Assembly: GCF_900110105.1 (NCBI RefSeq)
Contig: NZ_FOCL01000002.1
Span: 885,620 to 949,619, forward strand
Direction of reading: 5' to 3'
Origin: Mucilaginibacter gossypiicola
Lineage (GTDB): Bacteria; Bacteroidota; Bacteroidia; Sphingobacteriales; Sphingobacteriaceae
DNA: 64,000 bases
The position numbers and the translations under genes are program-made. Shown here piece after piece: positions 1 to 8,736 of the stretch (position 1 is the first letter of the stretch; each line of letters begins with the position of its first letter). Under the pieces are notes generated by a model. The model did not search any database. It saw only the letters and a program-made list of their open reading frames with translations, and had not been told where the DNA came from.

Positions 1-837
1 TGCGTAACGCGTATTAAGGTGAATGTTTTTGGCAATATCTTTATCAAAGAGGGCTACAACCTGGAATGCGAGGTCGTTTTTAACGGTCTTTAAGGTATCC
101 ACACCGTAGTTATCGGGCTTCTTGATGTGGATCTTATCATCCAGTACAAATGTTTGCCTTGCGGTACCAGTACCTAAACGCAAATCGAACCAGGGTTTTG
201 GCTTGTACTCAAAACCGACAGATTCGGTTAAATAGCCCGGCGACATGAAGTTAGAAATATAGTCCTGGGTAAAAGTTCCGTTGCCGTTATCAATATAATT
301 ATAACCTTTATCAAACTGCGACTCGAAGGTTAATGCACCGAAAAAATACCAGCTTTTTGATAATTGAGACGCCACTTTGTTATCAAAATAGATACGGTCT
401 TGTGTTTTACGCTTGCCCTGGCCCTTATTTTTTGATACCCCGTAAGTAAGGTTAAGCTCTGATACATAACTGAACGGGGCCTTGTTATATTCGGTATGAT
501 AAATAAAATTGGAGCCTAATGCCACTGCACTTACACCACCCGCGGCATAATTGCTGCTGAATGCCGACTGGCTAAAGTTTAACCCAAAGGTGACAGCTTT
601 TTTCCAGTAGTTTACTTTATAATCGAGCATGGTAACAGGTACCATTTCGCGCTGGATCTGTATGGGACGAACCCGGGTGGGGATGGCGTTTTTGCGGGAA
701 TTGATCCGGTATTTATTGAGTACTGCTGTGTCTATTTTAACAGTATCTTTTTTCAGGGTATCGGTTTGTGCTTTCGCTGAAAAAACACACGTGACTGATA
801 ATGCGAGTATTAGTAATCCCGGTTTTGTTTTTAACAT
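1..837 (-). CDS. DUF3078 family outer-membrane protein (partial, 3' end off window)
   Basis: An open frame of 279 codons runs from an ATG at 837 to the left edge without a stop, so the C-terminus is missing. The N-terminus MLKTKPGLLILALSVTCVFS is a signal peptide ending near an AQT cleavage site. The rest is rich in aromatic and polar beta-strand patterns (YFDNKVASQLSKSWYFFGAL, FESQFDKGYNYID) ending in repeated short strands. This matches the Bacteroidota DUF3078 family, predicted outer-membrane beta-barrels of unknown function. An overlapping plus-strand frame at 629-1063 is a shadow. The family call is from recognition; localisation is inferred. Confidence 0.75.
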   Translation of the reverse strand, partial: MLKTKPGLLILALSVTCVFSAKAQTDTLKKDTVKIDTAVLNKYRINSRKNAIPTRVRPIQIQREMVPVTMLDYKVNYWKKAVTFGLNFSQSAFSSNYAAGGVSAVALGSNFIYHTEYNKAPFSYVSELNLTYGVSKNKGQGKRKTQDRIYFDNKVASQLSKSWYFFGALTFESQFDKGYNYIDNGNGTFTQDYISNFMSPGYLTESVGFEYKPKPWFDLRLGTGTARQTFVLDDKIHIKKPDNYGVDTLKTVKNDLAFQVVALFDKDIAKNIHLNTRYA

Positions 838-967
838 AGTAAACAAATTAAAGCAAAAATCTCCTTTTTTACCTACAATAAACAAAAATGTTGCCCCAGG
901 GTTTAATCAGGCCAACAGGTTTTGGTCAAAAATATTGGAATTTTTGAATACTAAAGTGAACCTTTTA

Positions 968-1753
968 TTAAGATTTGGATATACTGTCACGACCAAGATC
1001 TCTCTTGCTGTCTTCGGGTGTAATAAGGGGCGTAAGGGAATATGGCCGTTTTTTATACTTTAAAAAACGATTGAGGTTGGTTTTAATGGAGGCTATAAAT
1101 TCATAATCACTGGCGGTTTTCACCAAATAATAGCCTGGGCGGTACCGGATCATGAAATCGGTAAGCTGCTGATCTTTTAAATTGGTTATAGCGCCAACAT
1201 ATGTTCGGTTAAAGCGATAGTCGATAACGTTTTGCTGGTAATCCTTTTCAATGGTTTCGCGCAGATGGGCTGCATTACGGCCGCTACGGCTTAATGCATT
1301 ATAAATTGCATCAATGCTTAAGCCTGCACCACCCGGGCCAAAACTGAGCAGGTCTTTACTATTAAGCGGGCCAAAAATTTTTGTATAATCGCTTTTGGTT
1401 GCTGCAAGCCGTTTTTGCGGATTAAGCAAGGTATCGCGCACTATAACTTCCTTAAGCTGTATGGCTGTTCGTTTCATATAAACAGCTAATGATTCGCCGC
1501 CTTGTATTTTCAATGTATCAGGATGATGGTCGGATTTTGTAAAAACAAGCACATCGCCGGGCTGGGCTTCAATCTTGAATTCGCCTTTAAAAGTATTGTA
1601 GATGGATTTGCCGGTGGTAATGTTTTGCACATTTACTTTGGCTATGCGGTCCTTGCTGTCTTTATCAAACACAACACCATCAACCGTTTTTTGCTGGGCA
1701 AAAACCGTAGTCGCGGGCAGGGCAAAACATATCAAAAACATCCACAATTTCAT
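968..1753 (-). CDS. Carboxypeptidase-like regulatory domain protein, secreted
   Basis: The start at 1753 is chosen because MKLWMFLICFALPATTVFA is a clean signal peptide; an upstream ATG at 1807 would add 18 residues before it. After cleavage comes a CarboxypepD_reg-like beta-sandwich (VDGVVFDKDSKDRIAKVNVQ, then GEFKIEAQPGDVLVF), the module seen at the N-terminus of many Bacteroidota TonB receptors and as stand-alone envelope proteins. The C-terminal 150 residues are basic and helical, with no recognised motif. It is followed by the DUF3078 gene on the same strand, 130 bp on. The role is unknown; cell-envelope location is likely. Confidence 0.7.
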   Translation of the reverse strand: MKLWMFLICFALPATTVFAQQKTVDGVVFDKDSKDRIAKVNVQNITTGKSIYNTFKGEFKIEAQPGDVLVFTKSDHHPDTLKIQGGESLAVYMKRTAIQLKEVIVRDTLLNPQKRLAATKSDYTKIFGPLNSKDLLSFGPGGAGLSIDAIYNALSRSGRNAAHLRETIEKDYQQNVIDYRFNRTYVGAITNLKDQQLTDFMIRYRPGYYLVKTASDYEFIASIKTNLNRFLKYKKRPYSLTPLITPEDSKRDLGRDSISKS

Positions 1754-1842
1754 CGAGGATGCAAAAATACGTACTGCGCAACGGGTGATCATACAATTTA
1801 ACAACAATTAACCTTTGGAGAAAGAGTCAAGATGTCAGGAAT

Positions 1843-1894
1843 CAAGAGTCAAGACAGTTTTGGAGATCTTTTTCTCTCACTATCTTGACTCTTG
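1843..1894 (-). terminator. Inverted repeat downstream of the LysM glucosaminidase gene
   Basis: A perfect 12-bp stem, CAAGAGTCAAGA (1843-1854) with TCTTGACTCTTG (1883-1894), sits in the 164-bp gap after the stop of the 1918-2754 gene. Further degenerate copies of the same words (gtcaaga, cttgtctcttg) surround it, giving a nest of overlapping hairpins. It probably terminates transcription or stabilises the 3' end; there is no strong U-run. Confidence 0.45.
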
Positions 1895-1917
1895 GTTCTT
1901 GCTGTCTTGTCTCTTGT

Positions 1918-2754
1918 TTACTTCACTACAACAAGCTTCTGGCCAATTTTAATGCCATTGTCGCTCATACTGTTTAACGCTTTCAGGTCGTCGACAGTTA
2001 TTCCAAAACGTTTAGATATGTTGTATAGTGTATCGCCCTGTTTTACGGTGTAGATCTTATCGTCGGGCGGGGTTTTGGAAATGGTATCCTGTGCGGGTTT
2101 ATTGATGTTGTTATTGATCTGGGCCAATACGCGGTCTTCCCGTTTAATTTTAGCTATTTCACCTTCAGGACGGTCGTATTGTGCCAGGTTATATTTTTCG
2201 ATGATATTGATCAATAGCTGCGGATAATTAGGGTTGGTGGCATATCCGGCTCTTTTTAAGCCGAAAGCCCAGCCTTTATAGTCATCCTTATCCAACTCAA
2301 AAAGTTTGGCGTAGTTTTTCCGTTTTAAAAAATTGGAGTGATCACGGAAAGAATCTTCCGGGTTATCATAAACGCGAAAGCAATCGTTCACATTATCGTC
2401 GTCCTTATAATAGCTTTTACCTGTCCAATCGCTTGTACATTTTATGCCGAAGTGGTTATTGGCATATTTAGCCAGATCGCTGCTGCCAGCACCTGATTCA
2501 AACAAACCCTGACCAAGGGTAATACTGGCCGGGATACCATACTGGTTCATTTCCTGTATGGCTATGGCCTTAAAGCGTTCAATATATTCTAACGAAGTAT
2601 ATGATTTGTAATTGGCAACAGCATCCTTATTTGCTTTTTGGATGCTATTGTTATTACGCCGGGCGTCGCGGTTTGATACGGTCGACGTTTTTTTACGGGC
2701 AGAGCACGAACTGAAACAGGCTACAGCAATAAACAGGTATATAATTTTTCGCAT
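1918..2754 (-). CDS. Glucosaminidase (GH73-type) lipoprotein with C-terminal LysM
   Basis: The N-terminus MRKIIYLFIAVACFSSCSAR carries a lipobox (FSSC), so this is a lipoprotein. Residues about 55-200 form a glucosaminidase domain: YIERFKAIAIQEMNQYGIPA, then SITLGQGLFESGAGSSDLA with the probable catalytic Glu, then NNHFGIKC and GWAFGLKRAGYATNPNY. The last 45 residues are a LysM peptidoglycan-binding domain (YTVKQGDTLYNISKRFGI). It likely cleaves peptidoglycan glycan chains at the cell envelope during growth or separation. The next gene downstream of its promoter side, at 2816-3358, is a shorter paralogue, so the two form a tandem pair. Confidence 0.9.
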   Translation of the reverse strand: MRKIIYLFIAVACFSSCSARKKTSTVSNRDARRNNNSIQKANKDAVANYKSYTSLEYIERFKAIAIQEMNQYGIPASITLGQGLFESGAGSSDLAKYANNHFGIKCTSDWTGKSYYKDDDNVNDCFRVYDNPEDSFRDHSNFLKRKNYAKLFELDKDDYKGWAFGLKRAGYATNPNYPQLLINIIEKYNLAQYDRPEGEIAKIKREDRVLAQINNNINKPAQDTISKTPPDDKIYTVKQGDTLYNISKRFGITVDDLKALNSMSDNGIKIGQKLVVVK

Positions 2755-2815
2755 TATGCTTAAATCTTATTGAGTGGCATATAGATAGGGGCCAAATTAA
2801 GATTTATAAACGTAA

Positions 2816-3358
2816 TTATTGTTGTTTAGTTGTCGCGTCGGCCAATTGGGTTTGGGTTGCCGGGTTTTCGTCAAGGTCATTAAGGTCATATTTATTAATG
2901 ATACCTAAAACCTGTGCGGCCCATTTACGGCTACCGGCATAACCGGCACGTTGAATACCTTTTGCCCATCCTTTGTAATCATAATGGGTAAGTGCGTCGG
3001 CCAGGTGACTGAACTGTTTACGCTCGGTCATGATACGGGCAAAGTCCTGGAATGAGTCAAAAACCGAATCGTATTTTTTATAAGAGGTACGAACTTTTTT
3101 GTTGTGTTTGGTATAAACTACGGTGTTGTATCCTTTTACCCCAAACTGGTTGTTAAGGTTTTGTGCTATAGTGCTGTTGCCGCAGCCCGATTCGTGCATG
3201 GCCACACCTAAAACGATGCTTGCCGGAATCCCGGTTTCGTGCATGATGCGAATGGCATCATCTTTGAATTTATCAATGTAGGATAATGAGGTATTTTTCT
3301 GTGCTGAAGCAGCTAATGTTGAAATCAACAGTGTTGTAATCAGTAAGATTTTCTTCAT
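2816..3358 (-). CDS. Glucosaminidase domain protein, secreted (no LysM)
   Basis: A signal peptide (MKKILLITTLLISTLAASA) is followed by a single glucosaminidase domain with the same landmarks as its neighbour: YIDKFKDDAIRIMHETGIPA, then SIVLGVAMHESGCGNSTIA with the catalytic Glu, NNQFGVKGYN and GWAKGIQRAGYAGSRKW. It lacks the LysM domain and the lipobox, so it is probably periplasmic and soluble. It lies 61 bp upstream of the LysM-containing paralogue on the same strand and 3 bp from the methyltransferase stop, which suggests one operon. The duplication is old: identity is limited to motifs. Confidence 0.88.
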   Translation of the reverse strand: MKKILLITTLLISTLAASAQKNTSLSYIDKFKDDAIRIMHETGIPASIVLGVAMHESGCGNSTIAQNLNNQFGVKGYNTVVYTKHNKKVRTSYKKYDSVFDSFQDFARIMTERKQFSHLADALTHYDYKGWAKGIQRAGYAGSRKWAAQVLGIINKYDLNDLDENPATQTQLADATTKQQ

Positions 3359-3361
3359 AAT

Positions 3362-4000
3362 TTATTTTTTTCTGATAACCAGCAGCCCGTCGCGTACCGG
3401 CAGGATCAATTTTTCTATCCTGCTATCAACAGCTATCTGGTCATTTAGTTTGCGGATTCCTTCAGTATCGGCATCTTTTTCTTGGCCGTATACCTTTCCT
3501 TTCCACAAAACATTGTCAATTATTATTAATCCTCCGGATCTGACTTTGTCAAAAACTAATTCAAAGTAAGTATAATTATTCTTTTTATCCGCATCTATAA
3601 ACACCAAATCGAAAATATCTTCCTGTAAATCAGCAATAATGGCCTCTGCCGGCCCAAAATGCAGCTTTATTTTATTTTCAACATTTGTTAGTTTAAGGTG
3701 TGAAGTGATGATCTCCTCCATTTCGCGGTTAACCTCGATGGTATGAAGGATGCCGTCTTCGGCCAAACCTTCGGCCAGGCAAATAGCCGAGTAGCCTGTA
3801 TAGGTACCTATCTCCAGGATGCGCTTAGGCTGCACCATTTTACTTAAAAAACTAAGCAGCCTGCCCTGGTAATGTCCCGATAGCATGTTGGGTTTTAACA
3901 CCTTGATATGCGTTTCGCGGTTGAGCTTTTTAAGCGCTTCCGGTTCCGGGTCGCAATGGTCATCTAAGTAAGCCAATAAGGCATTAGGGAGAATATCCAT
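3362..4000 (-). CDS. Class I SAM-dependent O-methyltransferase
   Basis: The start is placed at the second ATG (4000), which begins MDILPNALLAYLDDHCDPEP, typical for the family; the frame is open six codons further. The S-adenosylmethionine site is seen in ILEIGTYTGYSAICLAEGLA, and the metal/substrate region in VFIDADKKNNYTYF. This fits the methyltransferase_3 (catechol O-methyltransferase-like) family of about 215 residues. The natural substrate cannot be read from the sequence. The gene ends 3 bp before the start of the secreted glucosaminidase. Confidence 0.88.
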   Translation of the reverse strand: MDILPNALLAYLDDHCDPEPEALKKLNRETHIKVLKPNMLSGHYQGRLLSFLSKMVQPKRILEIGTYTGYSAICLAEGLAEDGILHTIEVNREMEEIITSHLKLTNVENKIKLHFGPAEAIIADLQEDIFDLVFIDADKKNNYTYFELVFDKVRSGGLIIIDNVLWKGKVYGQEKDADTEGIRKLNDQIAVDSRIEKLILPVRDGLLVIRKK

Positions 4001-4072
4001 GGGGGCAAATGTACACAAAAACCTTGATTTTCTTGATTACAGGATTTCTCGATGCTGTACATCGCTTCTTTT

Positions 4073-4107
4073 GAACCGTGATTCGCTTGATTAGAGGATT
4101 TTCTGAT
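4073..4107. repeat. Left 35-bp inverted repeat flanking the GxxExxY gene
   Basis: The segment begins GAACCGTGATTCGCTTGATT and continues AGAGGATTTTCTGAT. Its reverse complement, with a few mismatches, recurs at 4583-4617. A degenerate direct copy (tgattttcttgattacaggattt) lies at about 4024-4046. Confidence 0.75.
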
Positions 4108-4163
4108 GGGTTCTTGGAAACTTATTTTTGATGTTATAATTTTAATTTCATTTAAACCTTAGC

Positions 4164-4541
4164 ATGAAATATAAAGAGCTTACTGAAAAGATAATTGGCT
4201 GTGCCATGCGTGTGCACAATACGCTTGGGAATGGTTTCCAGGAACTAATTTATCAGCGCGCATTAGCTCTGGAATTAGCGAAGGCTGACTTAAAATTTGC
4301 CCAGGAGCTGGAAATGATCATTTATTATGATGGTGTTGATATAGGAAAACGTCGTGTCGATTTTTTTGTTGAAGGATCAATCATGGTCGAAATAAAAGCC
4401 ATCATATCACTCGAAGATGTGCACTTGGCGCAAGCTATGAATTACCTCGAAGCCTATAAAATGGAAATAGGCCTGCTAATAAATTTCGGATCAAAAAGCT
4501 TACAATTCAAACGCGTTCATAACAACAATCTATTTGTTTGA
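4164..4541 (+). CDS. GxxExxY protein (PD-(D/E)XK nuclease superfamily fold)
   Basis: This 125-residue protein has the family-defining motif in GNGFQELIYQRAL (G-x-x-E-x-x-Y), then a nuclease-like core: RRVDFFVEGSIMVEIKAI, where the D and the E-x-K resemble a PD-(D/E)XK site, and the typical ending GLLINFGSKSLQFKR. GxxExxY genes are often present in many copies per genome and their function is not established. Here the gene is bracketed by 35-bp inverted repeats, as if the cassette moves as a unit (inference). No transposase is adjacent. Confidence 0.92.
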   Translation: MKYKELTEKIIGCAMRVHNTLGNGFQELIYQRALALELAKADLKFAQELEMIIYYDGVDIGKRRVDFFVEGSIMVEIKAIISLEDVHLAQAMNYLEAYKMEIGLLINFGSKSLQFKRVHNNNLFV

Positions 4542-4582
4542 GGCAGATATCCGACATTTCCCTAATCCAAAAAAATCCATCT

Positions 4583-4617
4583 ATCATGAAATCCTCTAAT
4601 CAAGCAAATCATGGTTC
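4583..4617. repeat. Right 35-bp inverted repeat flanking the GxxExxY gene
   Basis: The segment ATCATGAAATCCTCTAATCA plus AGCAAATCATGGTTC is the inverted partner of 4073-4107. It reaches into the last bases of the ruvX stop codon, so insertion may have set the ruvX 3' end. Confidence 0.75.
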
Positions 4618-5026
4618 AAATCTTTCTTTCCATCCAGCTTTGCAACAATATCACCGCCGATATTGTATCAACCAATTCCTTATTTTGCCGGTTCTTTTTG
4701 TTCATGCCACTTTGAGCGATAGTTGCCGACGCCATTTTTGAGGTAAAGCGCTCATCAACCATTTCGACAGGCATTTCAGGAAAAGTTTTCTTTAACAGGT
4801 TCACAAAGCCTTTTACATGCGGGGCCGATTGCGAGGGCGTGTTATCCATTTGCTTAGGTTCGCCTACTATAAAACGCTCTACCTGTTCTGTTTGGAGATA
4901 TTTTTTTAAAAACTCAATGATATTATTAGGGTGGATATTATCAAGCCCAGTCGCGATAATCTGCAGGGGGTCGGTAACTGCGATGCCGATGCGTTTGGTG
5001 CCGTAATCAAAAGCCATTACTCTCAT
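4616..5026 (-). CDS. ruvX: Putative pre-16S rRNA nuclease / Holliday junction resolvase RuvX (YqgF)
   Basis: The start at 5026 is chosen because MRVMAFDYGTKRIGIAVTDP is the canonical YqgF N-terminus with the first catalytic Asp; the frame is open 24 codons upstream without homology. Other landmarks are VGEPKQMDNTPSQSA and VDERFTSKMA. The length of 136 residues is normal. The RNase-H-fold protein matures 16S rRNA ends in E. coli and was also named as a resolvase. It is divergent from holB. The 3' end touches the right inverted repeat of the GxxExxY cassette. Confidence 0.93.
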   Translation of the reverse strand: MRVMAFDYGTKRIGIAVTDPLQIIATGLDNIHPNNIIEFLKKYLQTEQVERFIVGEPKQMDNTPSQSAPHVKGFVNLLKKTFPEMPVEMVDERFTSKMASATIAQSGMNKKNRQNKELVDTISAVILLQSWMERKI

Positions 5027-5212
5027 GTTGTAAAGATAGGAGATGTGGAATATAGATTTGAGATGTAAGACATGAGATTTGAGATTTAGCTCTATCATCT
5101 CTACAAATCAGATGAAAATTATACACGATATATCTTTTCTTTACTGTCAAAAAATATTCCCGTCTCATATCTCACATCTAAAATCTCATATCTAATTACT
5201 ATTTTGCACCAA

Positions 5213-6358
5213 ATGCAGTTTAAAGAAATAGTAGGACAAGAAGCAACGAAGCAACGATTACTTAACACGGTGAGCGAGAACCGGGTAAGTCATGCGCAAT
5301 TATTTTTAGGCCCCGAAGGTTCGGGCAGCCTGGCGCTTGCTGTTGCCTATGCACAGTACCTATCCTGCGAAGATAAGCAGCCCGATGATTCATGCGGGAT
5401 ATGCTCATCATGCCGCAAATACCAAAAACTGATGCATCCCGATCTGCACTTTTCGTATCCTTTCTTCGCAAAACATAAGGACGATACGGCGCTTACATTT
5501 ATTGAGCAATGGCGCGGGGCTTTAACTACTAACCCATATTTAAGTCTTGATATTTGGCGCGGTTATCTGGATGCCGAAAACAAGCAGGCCAACATCAATA
5601 TTGCCGAATGCCACCAGATCATCAAAAAATTAAGCTTTAAACCCTTTGAATCGGAATACAAGATCCTGATACTTTGGCTACCCGAATACCTGGATAAGGA
5701 AGGGAATGCACTCCTTAAAATTATTGAAGAGCCGCAGCCCAATACATTATTTTTATTAGTAGCCCAAAACCAGGACCAGATCCTGAACACCATATTATCG
5801 CGCACCCAACTGGTTAAAATACCTGCATTGGAGTACGATGAAATTAAAGAACATTTAATAAGTAACCACCACCAAACCGAAGAAGCGGCTGCCGAAATGG
5901 CCTATCTCAGCAATGGCAACATGACCGAAGCGCTGGCCATGCTGCAGCAGGATAACAAAAGCTATCATGAGCTGTTTGTACAATGGCTGCGTTATTGCTT
6001 TGGCAATAAGGGCATTGAAGTTATGGCTTTTGTTGAGCAGTTTGCTAAAATGGGCCGCGAAAACCAGAAAAACTTTTTGCGTTACGGCACCAGCTTTGTT
6101 CGCGAATGCTGTTTACTACTTGCCGGGGCCGGTAGCCTGGTACATTTGCCGGCAAAAGAATTGGATACGGCTCAAAAAATGAGCAATGTGCTGAGTATAG
6201 GCAAATCGCAAATGATTATTGACGAGCTGGAAAAGGCGCATTATCATGTGGAGCGTAACGCTAATCCTAAAATCTTATTTTTAGATGTATCTTTACAAAT
6301 TATTAAAATACTAATTAATAAAAATGTCCCTGCGGGGAATCAATATATGCCAAGTTAA
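5213..6358 (+). CDS. holB: DNA polymerase III subunit delta'
   Basis: The start is the ATG at 5213 (MQFKEIVGQEATKQRLLNTV); an in-frame TTG three codons earlier is less likely. The N-terminal AAA+ clamp-loader domain has the P-loop-like region RVSHAQLFLGPEGSGSLALA, a zinc-module cysteine set (CEDKQPDDSCGICSSC) and the sensor region LLKIIEEPQPNTLFLL followed by ILSRTQ, with the SRT/SRC finger. The subunit acts in the clamp loader with DnaX and delta. It is followed 2 bp later by ricT and then gldH, an arrangement common in Bacteroidota. Confidence 0.92.
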   Translation: MQFKEIVGQEATKQRLLNTVSENRVSHAQLFLGPEGSGSLALAVAYAQYLSCEDKQPDDSCGICSSCRKYQKLMHPDLHFSYPFFAKHKDDTALTFIEQWRGALTTNPYLSLDIWRGYLDAENKQANINIAECHQIIKKLSFKPFESEYKILILWLPEYLDKEGNALLKIIEEPQPNTLFLLVAQNQDQILNTILSRTQLVKIPALEYDEIKEHLISNHHQTEEAAAEMAYLSNGNMTEALAMLQQDNKSYHELFVQWLRYCFGNKGIEVMAFVEQFAKMGRENQKNFLRYGTSFVRECCLLLAGAGSLVHLPAKELDTAQKMSNVLSIGKSQMIIDELEKAHYHVERNANPKILFLDVSLQIIKILINKNVPAGNQYMPS

Positions 6359-6360
6359 TT

Positions 6361-7872
6361 ATGGGATGTGGAAGTTGCTCAACAGGTGGCGGATGTTCGC
6401 CTGCGGGCTGCAAAAGTAACGGCAGTTGCCTTACTAATGGTTGCAGCAAATTAGATGTTTACGATTGGCTGTCGCATATGGACATGCCAACTAACTATAA
6501 GCCTTTCCAGGTTATTGAAGTTAAGTTTAAGGGCTCGCGCAAGGAGTTTTATTTAAACAACGATAATATTTACCTCGAAGCCGGCGAGCTGGTGGCTGTT
6601 GAAGCTACCACAGGAGGTTATGATATAGGCCATGTTTCGCTTACCGGCGAACTGGTGCGCATGCAAATGGTTAAGCGCCACGTAAAGGAAGCCGACGTAG
6701 TAAAAAAAATCTACCGTAAAGCTACCGTTGCCGATGTTGACAAATGGAAAGCCGCCAAGGATATGGAATGGGAAACCATGCACAAATCGCGCAAGCTGGC
6801 ACTTGACCTTAACCTGAGCATGAAGCTGAGCGATGTGGATTACCAGGGCGATAAAACCAAGGCAACATTTTACTATACCGCCGAAGGCCGCGTTGATTTC
6901 AGGGAACTGATCAAGAAAATGGCCGAAACCTTCCGCATCCGTATCGAAATGAGGCAGATAGGCATGAGGCAGGAAGCAAGCCGTTTAGGTGGTATAGGCT
7001 CATGCGGCAGGGAGCTGTGCTGCTCAACCTGGCTAACCGATTTTAAAACCGTATCCACTTCTGCTGCACGTTATCAAAACCTATCGTTAAATACCTTGAA
7101 ACTGGCAGGCCAGTGCGGTAAGCTAAAATGCTGCCTTAACTATGAGCTGGATACTTACATGGATGCATTGAAATACATCCCTGATAATGTAAACATACTT
7201 AAAACCCAAAAAGGCGATGCCCGCCTGCAAAAAACCGACATCTTTAAAAAGATGATGTGGTTTAGTTATCCCGGCGAAGAATCATGGGTTCCGCTGCCTA
7301 TAAAAAAGGTTAAAGAAATCCAGCAGCAAAATAAAGATGGTGTAATTCCTGAAGACCTGGGCGAAATTGTCGAGGTTGAAACAGCACCGGCAAAAGTGCT
7401 TGATTACGAAAACGTAGTAGGCCAGGATAGCCTTACCCGCCTTGACGAGCGCCGCAACAACAATAAAAAGAAAAACAAAAACCGCAATAAAAACCAGAAA
7501 CCCGGAGGCCAGGCACAAGCCGATGGCAAACCTGCTAATCAGCAGCAGCCGCGTCCGCAGCAGCCTCAGCAGGGATCAGGTAATCCGCAGGAAAAACCGG
7601 CTCAGCAACAACGTACTGAAGGAAACCGCCCGCAACAACATAACAAGCCACAGGGAAACAAGCCTCCTCAACAAAACAAACCACAGGGCGAGGCGAAGCC
7701 GCAAGGCGAAGCTAAACCACAAAGGGAACCAAGGCCGCAGGGAGAGCCAAAACAACAGCAAGGCGAGGGAAAACCGCAGGGAGAAGGCAGCGGTAATAAT
7801 AACAGGCGCCGCAGGCCAAACCGTCCAAACCGCAATAATAATAACAACAATCAACAGGCAAAACCTGAATGA
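6361..7872 (+). CDS. ricT: PSP1-domain protein, RicT (YaaT)-like, with long Q/P/N/K-rich tail
   Basis: The N-terminus is cysteine-dense (MGCGSCSTGGGCSPAGC). The PSP1 domain follows at about residues 40-330, with RRIGGIG-like and CGRELCCSTWL and AGQCGKLKCCLNYE motifs that are signatures of the family. In Bacillus, RicT joins RicA and RicF in an Fe-S complex affecting RNA processing; the Bacteroidota role is not known to me. From about residue 365 the protein is a low-complexity tail of Asn, Gln, Pro, Lys and Gly with repeated KPQGE-type units, probably disordered and perhaps RNA binding. The stop overlaps the gldH start (ATGA), implying coupling. Confidence 0.85.
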   Translation: MGCGSCSTGGGCSPAGCKSNGSCLTNGCSKLDVYDWLSHMDMPTNYKPFQVIEVKFKGSRKEFYLNNDNIYLEAGELVAVEATTGGYDIGHVSLTGELVRMQMVKRHVKEADVVKKIYRKATVADVDKWKAAKDMEWETMHKSRKLALDLNLSMKLSDVDYQGDKTKATFYYTAEGRVDFRELIKKMAETFRIRIEMRQIGMRQEASRLGGIGSCGRELCCSTWLTDFKTVSTSAARYQNLSLNTLKLAGQCGKLKCCLNYELDTYMDALKYIPDNVNILKTQKGDARLQKTDIFKKMMWFSYPGEESWVPLPIKKVKEIQQQNKDGVIPEDLGEIVEVETAPAKVLDYENVVGQDSLTRLDERRNNNKKKNKNRNKNQKPGGQAQADGKPANQQQPRPQQPQQGSGNPQEKPAQQQRTEGNRPQQHNKPQGNKPPQQNKPQGEAKPQGEAKPQREPRPQGEPKQQQGEGKPQGEGSGNNNRRRRPNRPNRNNNNNNQQAKPE

Positions 7873-8351
7873 AACGGGCTTTAAATATCATTTACCCGGC
7901 AGCATTGTTACTAATAACGATGCTTGCCGGTTCATGTACCGATCCTAACAGCATCATTGATACCAATACCGAAATTGCCGATCATAACTGGTCGTACGTT
8001 AACCGTGCCAATTTTGATGTTAAAATTAATGATGAAAAAGTTGCCTATAACCAATATCTCAATTTACGGGTTACCGGCAATTATAAATACTCCAACATTT
8101 TTGTGCTGGTTAACCAGATCTCACCCGATAAAAAAGCACATACCACGCGTTTTGAAGTAAAACTTGCCAACCCCGATGGCGAGTGGCTGGGCAAAGGGTC
8201 CGGCAACTTATACAGCTACCAGGTGCTTTTGCGTAAAGATTATCATTTCCCGGCAAAAGGTATTTACCGTTTTCAGATAGAACAAAACATGCGCGATAAT
8301 CCGCTGCATGAAATCAGCGACGTAGGTTTAAGGGTAGAAAAAGCCCAATAA
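7869..8351 (+). CDS. gldH: Gliding motility lipoprotein GldH
   Basis: The N-terminus MKRALNIIYPAALLLITMLA ends in a lipobox AGSC, so the mature protein is an inner- or outer-membrane lipoprotein. The body (HNWSYVNRANFDVKINDEKV, RVTGNYKYSNIFVLVNQISP) and the C-terminal GIYRFQIEQNMRDNPLHEI match GldH, and length (160 residues) is normal. In Flavobacterium gldH is required for gliding, but it is also kept in non-gliding Bacteroidota. It is the last gene of holB-ricT-gldH with a 4-bp overlap. Confidence 0.9.
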   Translation: MKRALNIIYPAALLLITMLAGSCTDPNSIIDTNTEIADHNWSYVNRANFDVKINDEKVAYNQYLNLRVTGNYKYSNIFVLVNQISPDKKAHTTRFEVKLANPDGEWLGKGSGNLYSYQVLLRKDYHFPAKGIYRFQIEQNMRDNPLHEISDVGLRVEKAQ

Positions 8352-8358
8352 TTTATGC

Positions 8359-8736
8359 TTACGGAATATCGTAGCTCACTGTAACGGAGCTGTGTGTTAC
8401 AATTTCTCTGTCTGTATCTTGTACAACTATTTTGTCATTATCGTAAATTTTATAGGTTACTGTATTGGAAACATCTGACGCAACCAGGAGGGTTACTTCG
8501 TCATTTTGATTCAATGTAGCCGTATAGCTGTACGATGCCCCTTTTTCAATAGCCTTTGTATCTACAATCTTAGGGCTGTTGTCTGTTGTTTTATATTCAG
8601 ACAGTGAAACATTGAATGCATCAGCCCCGCTTACTGTAACTTTTATGGTATGTGGCTGAGGAGACTGTTCCGAACTCTTTTTTGAGCATGAGACAAACAG
8701 CATGCTTATCAGTATTGTGTAAATCAGCCGCTTCAT
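8359..8736 (-). CDS. Small lipoprotein of unknown function
   Basis: MKRLIYTILISMLFVSCSKK is a lipoprotein signal with the lipobox FVSC. The remaining 105 residues are predicted all-beta (KVTVSGADAFNVSLSEYKT, SYSYTATLNQNDEVTLLVAS) and resemble an immunoglobulin-like sandwich. No family is recognised. It is convergent with gldH (7 bp between stops) and divergent from the small lipoprotein at 8850. Confidence 0.65.
   Translation of the reverse strand: MKRLIYTILISMLFVSCSKKSSEQSPQPHTIKVTVSGADAFNVSLSEYKTTDNSPKIVDTKAIEKGASYSYTATLNQNDEVTLLVASDVSNTVTYKIYDNDKIVVQDTDREIVTHSSVTVSYDIP

Noticed and set aside
968..1807. Longer start for the 968 gene at 1807
   Set aside because: It would place 18 residues before a good signal peptide, so the start at 1753 is preferred.
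7442..7948. 168-codon frame inside the ricT tail (+) and antisense frames
   Set aside because: Repetitive composition of the tail opens other frames; the ricT frame has the conserved domain.
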